Below, in pieces: positions 31,748 to 40,073 of a DNA stretch of 40,212 nt. The first letter of the stretch is position 1, and each line of letters starts with the position of its first letter. Position numbers and translations under genes: made by a program. The notes under the pieces were generated by a model. The model did not search any database. It worked only from the letters and a program-made list of their open reading frames with translations, and was not told the DNA's origin. The stretch is from an uncultured Clostridia bacterium (GTDB taxonomy: Bacteria > Bacillota > Clostridia > Saccharofermentanales > DTU023). Location of the stretch: assembly GCA_946220865.1 (NCBI GenBank), contig CAMJYM010000013.1, positions 1 to 40,212 on the forward strand, written 5' to 3'.

Positions 31748-33331
31748 TTACGCTCTGCCGCTCGTCTCTTCCAACGGCACAGCAGCAGCTTTTGCACTGC
31801 CTGCATCCTCGTTAGCAGAAAGCAGGTCGGGAAGTTTTTCTTCCAGCTCTTCCGCGCTCACGGGCAGAAGACGTTCAGGCTGTGCCTTGTTGAATGTCTT
31901 CATGACCTCGATCAGGGCCGGCCTGTAAAGGCCGCACTCTTCAATCAATTCTTCCCTGGCGGCCTCGTCTGTGCGCTGTCGATTAAAAATGGCTTTGCTT
32001 GAGAACTCCGTGTTCCAGAGTGGATTTTCCCCGGAATAGATAAGTACTCTGGTTTGCTCCGAGGCTTTTTTACCGCGCTGATGAATAGACGCAAAAGCTG
32101 CACAGGCCCCTGCATCAAGAAGATAATCCGACGAATCATAAAGGCTGCGGCATTCTTTGAGAATGAGGCGATCCTCACAGTACAAGGAGTCCAGATGCAG
32201 CTCCCAGCTGCGCTGCAAACTGCGAGGAACTTCAAAGAGCCGCTTTTCCGCCAGACTCTTGCGCAAGTCTTCGAGAAGTTCCCGCTTGCGTCCACAAAGT
32301 TCGAAAAGTACAGCTTCCAGACCAGCCGGCAGGAGGCGATCAAGCGAGGGCGTGCAAGTCTTAAAGAAACGGCGTTCCAAGCTGTAGCGCCCGCTTCTCA
32401 GAAAATCCGGGAAAATCTTATTGCGGCCACTGACCACGATCATTTTACGTATAGGAAGCCCCAGTTCCTTGCCATAAAAGGCAGCCAGAAGCGGTCCGTA
32501 AGAATAGAGAGGAAGATAAAGATCGACAGGGTCTTCTGCACTGAGAGGACACTTCTCCTGGAGCCTGGCAAAGGCAAGAATCAGCAAAATAAGATCGGTC
32601 AGGAGGCTGAGCGGCGAATGACCTGCGGCCTCCTTTAAGTAAAAACCTTTTTCAGCCCATTTTTGGCGTTTTTTGGGACTTGAAAACAGGTTCAAAAGAC
32701 AAAGCTCGGCGTCAGCAGCTTCTTCATCGAGAAAGAGGCCACAATCCTCCCCATCAAGCAGAGCCGAGATCATCTCGCGCTCTTCCTCTGTGGCACGTTG
32801 ATCCAGGCAAATGAGCAGTTTTGCCTGCTGCTCAGGGTTTTCCCCGCCCTCAGGCAGACAGCGCTGTGAAGCCAGCATGGCCAGAGCGGTGGCCATCGTG
32901 CCATCGCCGCAGAGAACGAGTTTTTCCTCTCTTCCGGCTTCGGCAAATTCCCGTCTCAGCTCCCGTCCCAGAGCCAGGCTGAAATCGAGCGCATGGCCGG
33001 AAGGTCCGCCCTCAGCTAGCCAGAGCAACTCCTTCTCGTTATAGGGATTCAGTGGCGCGGCCTTCAGCGGATCTTCCCCGAAGAGCTCCTCCGGGAATGC
33101 GGCCTCCACAATCTGGGTCGAACGGCTCAATTCGATCTCCGGCAGGAGATGGGCGAGGAGAAATGCAAAGCCTTCGCGAAAACTCAAGCCCTGTACAGCG
33201 GCAATCTCTGACGCACTGAGTCTTCCGAAATCAACGGGAAGATACACGCCACCATCTTCGGCGCGGCCGCGCCAGAAAGCTTCTTTGAAGCTGATCGCTT
33301 CGCTGTCATTTCGGCTGGAAATAAAATTCAC
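31748..33331 (-). CDS. Threonine synthase-like protein lacking the PLP lysine
   Basis: The 527-residue product resembles ThrC: SSRNDSEAISFKEAFWRGRAEDGGVYLP at the start, GPLLAAFYGKELGLPIRKMIVVSGRN-NKIFPDF-type text, and TCTPSLDRLLPAGLEAVLFEL matching the SPSMDI...SNLERLLF region. The segment that is HGPTLAFKDF in ThrC reads GGPSGHALDF, so the Schiff-base lysine is Leu115 (codon CTC). The phosphate-binding ATSGDTG reads LCGDGTM, and GNFGD reads YSYGP. It is therefore probably not a PLP enzyme. The frame is intact with a GTG start at 33331 and GGAG 8 bases upstream, so it looks maintained and is not an obvious pseudogene. Function unknown. Confidence 0.8.
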   Translation of the reverse strand: MNFISSRNDSEAISFKEAFWRGRAEDGGVYLPVDFGRLSASEIAAVQGLSFREGFAFLLAHLLPEIELSRSTQIVEAAFPEELFGEDPLKAAPLNPYNEKELLWLAEGGPSGHALDFSLALGRELRREFAEAGREEKLVLCGDGTMATALAMLASQRCLPEGGENPEQQAKLLICLDQRATEEEREMISALLDGEDCGLFLDEEAADAELCLLNLFSSPKKRQKWAEKGFYLKEAAGHSPLSLLTDLILLILAFARLQEKCPLSAEDPVDLYLPLYSYGPLLAAFYGKELGLPIRKMIVVSGRNKIFPDFLRSGRYSLERRFFKTCTPSLDRLLPAGLEAVLFELCGRKRELLEDLRKSLAEKRLFEVPRSLQRSWELHLDSLYCEDRLILKECRSLYDSSDYLLDAGACAAFASIHQRGKKASEQTRVLIYSGENPLWNTEFSSKAIFNRQRTDEAAREELIEECGLYRPALIEVMKTFNKAQPERLLPVSAEELEEKLPDLLSANEDAGSAKAAAVPLEETSGRA

Positions 33332-33355
33332 AGGATTCTCCTCTAAACATCAACA

Positions 33356-33384
33356 GCCCTTCTGCATAACTTGTGCAGAAGGCC
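33356..33384 (-). promoter_or_regulatory. Intercistronic stem-loop before the threonine synthase-like gene
   Basis: CCTTCTGCA and TGCAGAAGG pair perfectly around a 7-base loop. It lies between the TPR/TM protein stop (33400) and the GTG start at 33331. There is no T-run on either strand, so a processing or stability element is more likely than a terminator. Confidence 0.5.
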
Positions 33385-33399
33385 TCGGTCATTCATGGT

Positions 33400-34176
33400 T
33401 TACTTCTGCGTCTGAGCTTCCTTGAGCCAGGCCCCGTATTTTTCCCACAGCTCTGCTGCGCCTTCATCCTTTCCGGCAAGTTCACGAACCGCGTTCTCCA
33501 GATAGTCCAGACGAGAGCTCAGCTCAGCCTGTTTTCTCTGACGCCGCAGGATCCCGGGCCGCACGATGAAAAAGAAAAAAAGCAGCAGGGCAATGGCCAG
33601 CGCCAGAGCAGAAATCACCATGATTGCCGTTTTTTGTCGTTCTTTCGCCCGGTCTTCCTGGTAAAGGGTATAGGCCCCATCTGCTTCTGCATCAATCGCA
33701 GCGTCTGATTTTTTCCAACGCCCCTTTTTGGGAGGTGAAGCCTTTTTCAGAATACTCGCCGCCATCTCAGCACGGATGGGTAGAAGCATCGATTCTCGCT
33801 GTTTGAGGCGCTCACGCTCACGGCGAATTCTGAAGGTTTCTTTCAGAACAGCGGCCAGTTCTTCTTCAAGATGTCGGCTTTCTTCCTCACTAAGTTCCAG
33901 CAGGCGCACCCGCTTAAACTGTGTTTCCGCCTCCTCAAACTCCCCTGCCGAGGCAAGCAGTACCGCATAGAGGTGTGAGGCCTGAGCAAAAAGCGGGTAA
34001 TCCGTTGATATCTGTCGGATACGTTCCTGACTCTCCTCAAACTGACCTTCACTCAACATTTCCAAAACGGTATTGAAAGAAGATGCAGCCAGCATGACTT
34101 CACGCGGAGGTGCAAAAAGGCTCAGATCTTCCTCGCTCAGCGCCTGAAAATAATCGACACGAAGTTTCCAGTTCAA
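33400..34176 (-). CDS. Unknown TPR-like protein with one membrane segment
   Basis: I do not recognise a family. The 258 residues show TPR-like helices at about 33-92 (VLEMLSEGQFEESQERIRQIS; LYAVLLASAGEFEEAETQFKRV). A charged helical stretch covers 96-130, followed by a Lys-rich region 144-157. A strong transmembrane segment lies at 183-205 (IMVISALALAIALLLFFFFIV). A short coiled coil (212-235) forms the C-terminal part. There is no signal peptide, so the TPR side is probably cytoplasmic. The start lies 3 bases after the folC stop, so the gene is coupled to folC; the threonine-synthase-like gene follows. A role in protein interaction at the membrane is only a guess. Confidence 0.75.
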   Translation of the reverse strand: MNWKLRVDYFQALSEEDLSLFAPPREVMLAASSFNTVLEMLSEGQFEESQERIRQISTDYPLFAQASHLYAVLLASAGEFEEAETQFKRVRLLELSEEESRHLEEELAAVLKETFRIRRERERLKQRESMLLPIRAEMAASILKKASPPKKGRWKKSDAAIDAEADGAYTLYQEDRAKERQKTAIMVISALALAIALLLFFFFIVRPGILRRQRKQAELSSRLDYLENAVRELAGKDEGAAELWEKYGAWLKEAQTQK

Positions 34177-34179
34177 AAT

Positions 34180-35658
34180 TTACTCCTGCCTGTGGTCCCG
34201 ATCTGCCCAAAGGACACGACGTAAAATGGGACGCAGCTGCCCAAGTAGATAAAGTGAGCCAAAAACGACAAGAGGCAGGCCTTTGCTATCTGCCAGAGCC
34301 AAAGCCGCCAGCAGCCCCTCTTCGCTATCTTCGCAGCTCACGATCGGACAAAATCCATCTTTTTGATTATAAAGCATTTCCAAGCTAGCTGCGAGTTCTC
34401 GCCCGCTCAGCTTTAAACACTGTTGCTGCGGCTGGCCTACGGCTTCAGCTGCCTCAGCCGCCAGCTTTTCAGGCGCAAGTGCACGGGCAATAGGTGGCCG
34501 CAGGCAAAGGACCGATGCCGGTTTCAGCTGTCCGGCCTGCAAAACCATTTTCAGCATATCCCGGTGTTGTTTATCCGACAGCATGCCTACGACAAAGATA
34601 AGCTCAGAACCGGCAAAACGTCGCGATATCTCCCGGGCCAGACCTGCACAGCCCTGCACATTATGGGCTCCGTCAATCAGTACCGGAGGCTGCAGGCGCA
34701 TGAGTTCCAGACGTCCCGGCCAGCTTGCCCGTGCCAGTCCCTCATGAATTTCCGCAGGCGTCGCAAAGGATTTGCAGGCTTCTATCGCCAGAGCCGCATT
34801 CATTGCCTGATAATCACCCAGGAGCTGAATCTCATAACGTTCGCCAAAGTCCTGCCCAGGGCGCTGATAAATAAAGCTCTGGCCTCTTTCCGTCTGCTCT
34901 CTCTCTCGAATATCTGAGGAAGATACAATCGTGAGCGGCGCATGCAGATCTTTGGCTTTCTTTTGCACAACAGCAAGGGCTGATGCAGCTTCTGCGGGAT
35001 CAGGAGTGGCATCAGAGGGACGATAAAGGACCAGAGGACAACCCTCTTTGATAATCCCCGCCTTCTCGCCGGCAATCTCGTCCAGGGTGTTGCCCAGACG
35101 ATCCATATGGTCATAGCCGAGGGCACAAATCACCGTGGATAACGGCTGATCCACGACGTTCGTCGCATCAAGACGACCTCCCATACCAACTTCCAGCACG
35201 ACCAGATCGACCTTCTCGTGGGCATACCAGAGAAGCGCGGCTGCTGTTTCCAGCTCAAAGACGGTGGGATGATCAAAACCATCCTGGAGCATACGTTCAA
35301 CCTGTTCACGGATCTCAGTCATGATTGCAGCAAAACGGCTGTCGGGAATCTCAGGACTTTGGTAATTCTGTTCAAAGCGGTCTAAACCCTCACGTCCGTC
35401 AATAAGGCGTATGCGTTCATTAAATCTTTCAAGATAAGGCGAAGTGTACCAGCCACATTTCCAGCCTTTTACAGCCGCAATGTGCGCACAGAAACTGCTC
35501 ACCGATCCTTTGCCATTGGTTCCGGCAATATGCACGACGGGATATTGTTTTTCGGGATGACCCAGCCGTCTGAGCAGTTCAGCAATACGTTGCAGACCCG
35601 GCCTGATGCCAAAAACTTCTGCACTGTAAACATATGCGAGTGATTCTTCAAATGTCAT
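34180..35658 (-). CDS. folC: Folylpolyglutamate synthase/dihydrofolate synthase
   Basis: Adds glutamate to dihydropteroate or tetrahydrofolate. It is a Mur-ligase-family ATPase with P-loop HIAGTNGKGSVSSFCAH (about 43-59), TSPYLERFNERIRL, EVGMGGRLDATNVV, ALGYDHMDRLGNTLDEIAGEKAGIIK, and a C-terminal domain with SWPGRLELMR and VLIDGAHNVQG. At 492 residues it is longer than the usual 430, mostly from extra residues near 200-270. ATG at 35658; the gap to gtrA is 57 bases. Confidence 0.95.
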   Translation of the reverse strand: MTFEESLAYVYSAEVFGIRPGLQRIAELLRRLGHPEKQYPVVHIAGTNGKGSVSSFCAHIAAVKGWKCGWYTSPYLERFNERIRLIDGREGLDRFEQNYQSPEIPDSRFAAIMTEIREQVERMLQDGFDHPTVFELETAAALLWYAHEKVDLVVLEVGMGGRLDATNVVDQPLSTVICALGYDHMDRLGNTLDEIAGEKAGIIKEGCPLVLYRPSDATPDPAEAASALAVVQKKAKDLHAPLTIVSSSDIREREQTERGQSFIYQRPGQDFGERYEIQLLGDYQAMNAALAIEACKSFATPAEIHEGLARASWPGRLELMRLQPPVLIDGAHNVQGCAGLAREISRRFAGSELIFVVGMLSDKQHRDMLKMVLQAGQLKPASVLCLRPPIARALAPEKLAAEAAEAVGQPQQQCLKLSGRELAASLEMLYNQKDGFCPIVSCEDSEEGLLAALALADSKGLPLVVFGSLYLLGQLRPILRRVLWADRDHRQE

Positions 35659-35715
35659 AAAATCCGCCTTCTTTCGACAAAAGCTCTTGCTTTCTGTCTG
35701 ATGACTGGCGACATT

Positions 35716-36183
35716 TTACTTGCTTTTGCTCACGAAAACAAACAGTTTTCCCACAAGATAGTTTCCCACAACCACAAAGACCTGCGTCAGAGCTTTTGCC
35801 CAATGAAAATCACTGCCCAGAATGGTCCCTTTAAGGCCACAGAAATCGTAGAGAAACCAAAAGCCACCCACTTCGAACAGCAGGGAGATGAGGATACGCG
35901 AGCTGAAAAAGCGAATAAATTCTGCAAGAAGTTTTTCCCTGGAACGGAAAACGTAAATGCGGTTAAGCAGGTAGGCGACAAAAATCGAGAGGATGATATC
36001 GACGACATTGAAAATATGGCGATGCTCCATGCCGAAGATCGCCGTGATCACCGCGAAGAAAACGAGATTAAAAAGAGTCGTCAGAACCCCGGCAATCAGG
36101 TAACGCAGGATTTCTCTGCCACCTTCACCGGACAGACGCTCACATAAAGCCCGCAGAGGGCCCGGAGAATGAACTTCCATCAT
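35716..36183 (-). CDS. GtrA-family membrane protein
   Basis: GtrA-like proteins are small four-helix membrane proteins, some thought to flip lipid-linked sugars for surface polysaccharides. The 155 residues contain REILRYLIAGVLTTLFNLVFF, DIILSIFVAYLLNRIYVF, a third helix ILISLLFEVGGFWFLYDF and a fourth near 128-150 (VFVVVGNYLVGKLFVF), the expected GtrA pattern. It follows the cohesin gene by 5 bases and has no good ribosome binding site, so it is probably translated by coupling. Two consecutive ATGs (36183 and 36180) are possible starts. Confidence 0.88.
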   Translation of the reverse strand: MMEVHSPGPLRALCERLSGEGGREILRYLIAGVLTTLFNLVFFAVITAIFGMEHRHIFNVVDIILSIFVAYLLNRIYVFRSREKLLAEFIRFFSSRILISLLFEVGGFWFLYDFCGLKGTILGSDFHWAKALTQVFVVVGNYLVGKLFVFVSKSK

Positions 36184-36188
36184 GATTT

Positions 36189-37379
36189 TCAGTGCCGCAG
36201 ATTGCGGTATAAGGTAAAGAGCATAACACTAAGAGAACTCAGGCCGATCAGACTCAGAGCCAGAATCAGCCAGGTTGAGGGGGCTCCCTCCTTGGCACGA
36301 AAGGCGGATTTGTCCTTTTCCTGCTTGCTGCCCTCAAGAGTTTTCATATCAAAAGCTTTAAAACGCTGACTCGCAGAGTCATACGTATAGAATGAAGCTT
36401 TGCCGTCAAGTTCCAGATAGTAAAGCTTCAGATTCTTCTCAGCCGAAGCGATACGGGGGCACTGTTGATTCAGGATCTCTTCGCTGCCGCCCTGAAAGCC
36501 TTTGGGGATCTGCTCGGGTGGAAGACCAGCTGCAGGCACGTTGAGCTTTTGCCCATTGACTGTGAGCAGGTCTTTCTTTTCAGCCGTCGTGGCGGCCTCA
36601 CTTGGCTTGGGCGTCGGCTTCGGTTTTGCAGAAGTCTCGGCAGGCGTTGTCTCCGCGGCAGGCCCATCGCCGTTAAGGCTGTCTACACCATACTCCCCGG
36701 GAGTTTTATTGGGATCCGCTTCCACGGGCGCAACTTGATTGTTGGGATCAAAGGGCTGTTCCAGGCCAGGATCAACCCCGCCTTCAGCAACAGGTTCTGA
36801 AGGTTGATAGGGTTCCGCCTGTCCCTGAGCAGCGACATTCGCTTCAACAACTTCCAAGGTCAGTTTATCCGTCACAGCCTTCACTTTTCCGACGCCAACG
36901 ACACTGACAAAGGAGTCGCCTTTAAACACGAGAGACGCTTTGTTGATCGGGGCGTCAGCTTTGGCCATAAATTCCAGCTGAGCAACGACATTGTTGGGGC
37001 AATTATAAGTGTTGCCAAAGGCGATGATATTTACAAAAGAGCCATTATCCGTCAGGTTTCGCGGCCCGGGAACATCTTTCCCGGAAGAGATCGCATCGCC
37101 GGAGGCTTCCAGAAGAGTCGAATTGGCTTTGACAAAGGTAAAGGCATTGGCGTCGTAGTAGAGGTAGAGCTGGACCCCATCGACCCCGCCTGCAGCTCCT
37201 GTCGCCGTGATTGTCACCTTAAAGCTCTGGCCTCGCTGAACATCATCGGGGGATTCCATCCCTACAAGCCCTTCAGCGTAGAGACGATTCAGACCGACGG
37301 CAGAAACAAGACAGGACAACAGGCTCAGCGCCAGAAGGAAAGAGATAAGATATTGTTTGTGCCGAAAAAGATTTCGCAT
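36189..37379 (-). CDS. Membrane-anchored single-cohesin protein
   Basis: From the ATG at 37379 (AGGA about 10 bases upstream) the product has 396 residues. The frame is open to a TTG at 37418, but that start lacks a good site. A signal or anchor segment lies at about 10-34. A cohesin-like beta domain covers about 40-182 (VQRGQSFKVTITATGAAGGVDGVQLYLYYDANAFTFVKA; VAQLEFMAKADAP). A Pro/Glu/Thr-rich linker (190-268) follows, then a small domain (270-345) with YYLELDGKASFYTYD, and a C-terminal membrane helix (370-391) with a short basic tail. Cohesins bind dockerins through calcium-stabilised contacts; the gene just upstream encodes a dockerin. Inferred role: surface receptor that holds that hydrolase. 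Confidence 0.82.
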   Translation of the reverse strand: MRNLFRHKQYLISFLLALSLLSCLVSAVGLNRLYAEGLVGMESPDDVQRGQSFKVTITATGAAGGVDGVQLYLYYDANAFTFVKANSTLLEASGDAISSGKDVPGPRNLTDNGSFVNIIAFGNTYNCPNNVVAQLEFMAKADAPINKASLVFKGDSFVSVVGVGKVKAVTDKLTLEVVEANVAAQGQAEPYQPSEPVAEGGVDPGLEQPFDPNNQVAPVEADPNKTPGEYGVDSLNGDGPAAETTPAETSAKPKPTPKPSEAATTAEKKDLLTVNGQKLNVPAAGLPPEQIPKGFQGGSEEILNQQCPRIASAEKNLKLYYLELDGKASFYTYDSASQRFKAFDMKTLEGSKQEKDKSAFRAKEGAPSTWLILALSLIGLSSLSVMLFTLYRNLRH

Positions 37380-37414
37380 AAATCGTTTTCCTTTCTTGAG
37401 ATGCATTGGAGCAC

Positions 37415-39574
37415 TCAACGTTGGCTGGCGGTCTTGGCCGCCAACATCTGGCTGATTTTTGCTCCACCATTGATCTGCTGAAAGATCAGATTAAGATCCA
37501 TGACATCCGCGGAACCATCCTGGTTGACATCCAGGGCAAGATCGGCCGCGGTCCCTCCCTGAGACTTCAGCTGCGAAATGCGCGAAAACAGCATGTTGAT
37601 ATCGAGAACATCTATATTTCCGTCCCCGTTGCCATCGCCTAAAATCACGATGGGAAATTCGTTGAGCACACGGCCATTCGCCAGCAGCCTCAGAGCAGCA
37701 CCGGTACCGACCGGACCGTTGGCGCTGACGCCATTGGCATCCACAACATCAAGCTGATAGCCTTCCGGCACAGGATAACTCTGTCGGATCAGCTCAGCCT
37801 GATTCAGGCCCTGGGCTGGATCAGCACCGTAAAGATAACCAAGAGCATTCAGCTTGTACTGCGAACTTTTCAACTGCGGCAAGGTCTGAGGATCCACACC
37901 TGCCGTCTCTGAACCCTGTACGACACAAAGGCGATATTGTCGAACGGCGCCCGCCGGCGCCGTTACCTGAAGAAGAATCTCGTTGACACCGGGTTTCAGG
38001 ATGTAAACCCCAGTGCCGTAAACACTGCTTTCCTGGTTCCAGGGAAGGGCCTGGACGTAAATGCCCCGGGTTGCCGAGGAAATATCCACACGGTATTCAA
38101 ATTTTTCCGGCGTAAAATCCTGGATGGGTTTCCCATTGATCCAGAGGTCACGCAGCCAGTTATTCGGGTTCCCGCCGCCGGTGGGCGAAGGCGTCTGGGG
38201 AGGCATAGAGGCAAAAACCGGAATGAGAAACTCTTTGGCCTCATCCAGAGCGCCCATGCGCACATAAGCTTTGTAGACATCGATGGCCTCATACTCAGGA
38301 GCCAGAACATTGCCCATGTACTGGTGGGTGAAAGGCCGGGTAAAGCGCGAAAGCAAGTTGAATTTCTGCAGATACAAGGTCTGCTGATCGACGTTGATGT
38401 AATCCTGGCCGATAAAAACAGCCCCACCGCTGATCGCTCTGGCCGGATCTGTCCAGGGAAAGAGGAAGCTCTCATTCTTAGCTGCGGAATAACCCGAAAT
38501 TCCATCACGGGCTGTGATCAGTCCGGCATAAACCGGATCACTTCCGCCATAAGCGCCGATGTTATAAAAATTAAAATATCCTATCATATCCTGATAGGTA
38601 CCGGAGACGCTGTCCGAACCCTTCGGAGATACCTCCTGCAGGATTCTGGATGCCAGATGGTAGGGACTCACCCCAGAGGTTTCACCTGCCTGAACCAGTA
38701 AATCGACATAGGACAGTCCGAGAGTCTGCTGTGTAGCTGAAGTGTCCACATAACTGACAGGTACCGTGGGATTCATAAAACTTTCAGCAAGAATGGCAGC
38801 CAGACCATGACGATAGTCCATCGCGGCATTATACTGCTGATTTTCAAACTGGAAAATTTGCGTCTCATCCAGAAAATTGCGGGGATCCATCTGGTAGGCA
38901 ATCAGAGCTTCTGAAGCGCCCACCCAACCAGGTTCATATTCTACCCAGCTGTTACTCGCATAGTTAAAATCCGTCTCCGCCATGGATTTATACTCAGGAG
39001 GAGCGCTGGAAGTCACCATATTCACGCCCGGACGATACTCTCCACGGACCGCATTTTCAAAAGCATAGTTGGTATGCAGAGCCTTGAAACTCCAGGCCGG
39101 ATGCTGGCTATGCAGAGCGAGCAGTTTCGCTTGATAATCCGCAGGGAAACCCTCCGCATCCAGGGAAGCGCGGAATTCAGCTTCACCGGGTATATTCATT
39201 GCGGGAGGCAGAGGCAGCGTCGGCGTTTCCGCGTCCAGGCGTACAAAAACCTGGCTCACATAACCGTAGATATTGCCATATTGAATTTCATACCAGATAT
39301 TATTATCGCCAACCGCTTCACCTTCGACCTGAGAGAGGACGGTAACTTTGACGTCTCGACGCAGCTCACGCAGCACTTCCCGCGAGGTATTGGGGTCACG
39401 CCTCATGTTACAGGATGGATCGGCTGTGACCACCCCGGGACAGGGAAAGACAGGTTCCGCCTTGGGCAGCTCCCGAAAAAGATAAAAACACTCGACGATT
39501 AAAACCGCAAGCAAAAAGAGCGGAAGGCAACTGCCGAGCAGCCTGAGTCCAGAATTTCTCGTATGATTTTTCAC
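37415..39574 (-). CDS. GH73-type N-acetylglucosaminidase with SH3, beta-sandwich and C-terminal dockerin
   Basis: A 719-residue wall hydrolase. A signal or anchor segment lies at 11-34, and an SH3-like domain at about 45-112 (WYEIQYGNIYGYVSQVFV). The GH73 glucosaminidase domain is at about 150-455, with probable catalytic Glu314 in SRILQEVSPKGS, then GYFNFYNIGAYGG and FPWTDPARAISGGAVFIG. A cadherin-like beta-sandwich spans about 470-552. A dockerin-preceding beta module (about 565-640) leads to a type I-like dockerin at 646-703. Its two calcium loops are complete: DGNGDGNIDVLD (647-658) and DVNQDGSADVMD (682-693). Start GTG 39574 with AAAGGTG upstream. The stop lies within the longest cohesin frame; the two form an operon with gtrA. 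Confidence 0.88.
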   Translation of the reverse strand: MKNHTRNSGLRLLGSCLPLFLLAVLIVECFYLFRELPKAEPVFPCPGVVTADPSCNMRRDPNTSREVLRELRRDVKVTVLSQVEGEAVGDNNIWYEIQYGNIYGYVSQVFVRLDAETPTLPLPPAMNIPGEAEFRASLDAEGFPADYQAKLLALHSQHPAWSFKALHTNYAFENAVRGEYRPGVNMVTSSAPPEYKSMAETDFNYASNSWVEYEPGWVGASEALIAYQMDPRNFLDETQIFQFENQQYNAAMDYRHGLAAILAESFMNPTVPVSYVDTSATQQTLGLSYVDLLVQAGETSGVSPYHLASRILQEVSPKGSDSVSGTYQDMIGYFNFYNIGAYGGSDPVYAGLITARDGISGYSAAKNESFLFPWTDPARAISGGAVFIGQDYINVDQQTLYLQKFNLLSRFTRPFTHQYMGNVLAPEYEAIDVYKAYVRMGALDEAKEFLIPVFASMPPQTPSPTGGGNPNNWLRDLWINGKPIQDFTPEKFEYRVDISSATRGIYVQALPWNQESSVYGTGVYILKPGVNEILLQVTAPAGAVRQYRLCVVQGSETAGVDPQTLPQLKSSQYKLNALGYLYGADPAQGLNQAELIRQSYPVPEGYQLDVVDANGVSANGPVGTGAALRLLANGRVLNEFPIVILGDGNGDGNIDVLDINMLFSRISQLKSQGGTAADLALDVNQDGSADVMDLNLIFQQINGGAKISQMLAAKTASQR

Positions 39575-39620
39575 AGCTGTTTCACCTTTCCACCTGCAAG
39601 GCAGAGGAATACTTAGCCGT

Positions 39621-39650
39621 ATTTTATCATTGCAAAGAGGCCTCAGTCAG
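39621..39650 (-). promoter_or_regulatory. Possible promoter of the dockerin-cohesin operon
   Basis: On the minus strand CTGACT (39645-39650) and an extended -10 TGATAAAAT (39621-39629) are 18 bases apart. The leader to the GTG at 39574 would be about 40 bases. Between this and the repeats at 39781 the sequence is AT-rich and I see no gene. Confidence 0.45.
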
Positions 39651-39780
39651 GCTGGAATGCCTAAAAATCAGGTTTTTTGAGAATTGTAGTGTAAATTTAT
39701 TTCGGCTGTAATTTGCCTGTAACTCCAGGGCTTGCGTCTTTCACTTCCAGGGCTTATAAGTGAAACTTTTTGCACTTATG

Positions 39781-40052
39781 CTCTGCTTCGCGTCTCGCTA
39801 GTCACGTGTAAAGCCCGACCGGGTCCGCCGACCCAAGCGATTGTGAGCGCAGCGAACTTTTGAGCGAGGGCGGTGTGAGCCCGGGCGGGCGAGAGTGTTT
39901 ACGCTCGCTTGCTCCGCAGCAGCCCCTTCTCGTCACAGACACGCTCTCTCTTCAGAACGGCTCCTGATGCCGCTGCACTGGGGACAGGACGCTCACTTTA
40001 CTGCGGTTGTGATCGCGAACTCGCTCGAAGGGGCTCTGCTTCGCGTCTCGCG
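39781..40052. repeat. Structured intergenic repeat block, locus B (module 1 plus module 2)
   Basis: It begins with what looks like the right end of a module 2 (CTCTGCTTCGCGTCTCGCTAG), then module 1 at about 39811-39893. The 53-base core starting at GGGTCCGCCGACCC differs from locus A at 3 positions. Module 2 is complete at 39902-40052 (GCTCGCTTGCTCCGCAGCAG ... CTCTGCTTCGCGTCTCGC). No coding sense is seen in it. Confidence 0.85.
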
Positions 40053-40073
40053 GGGTAAGCTTCAAGACATTTT

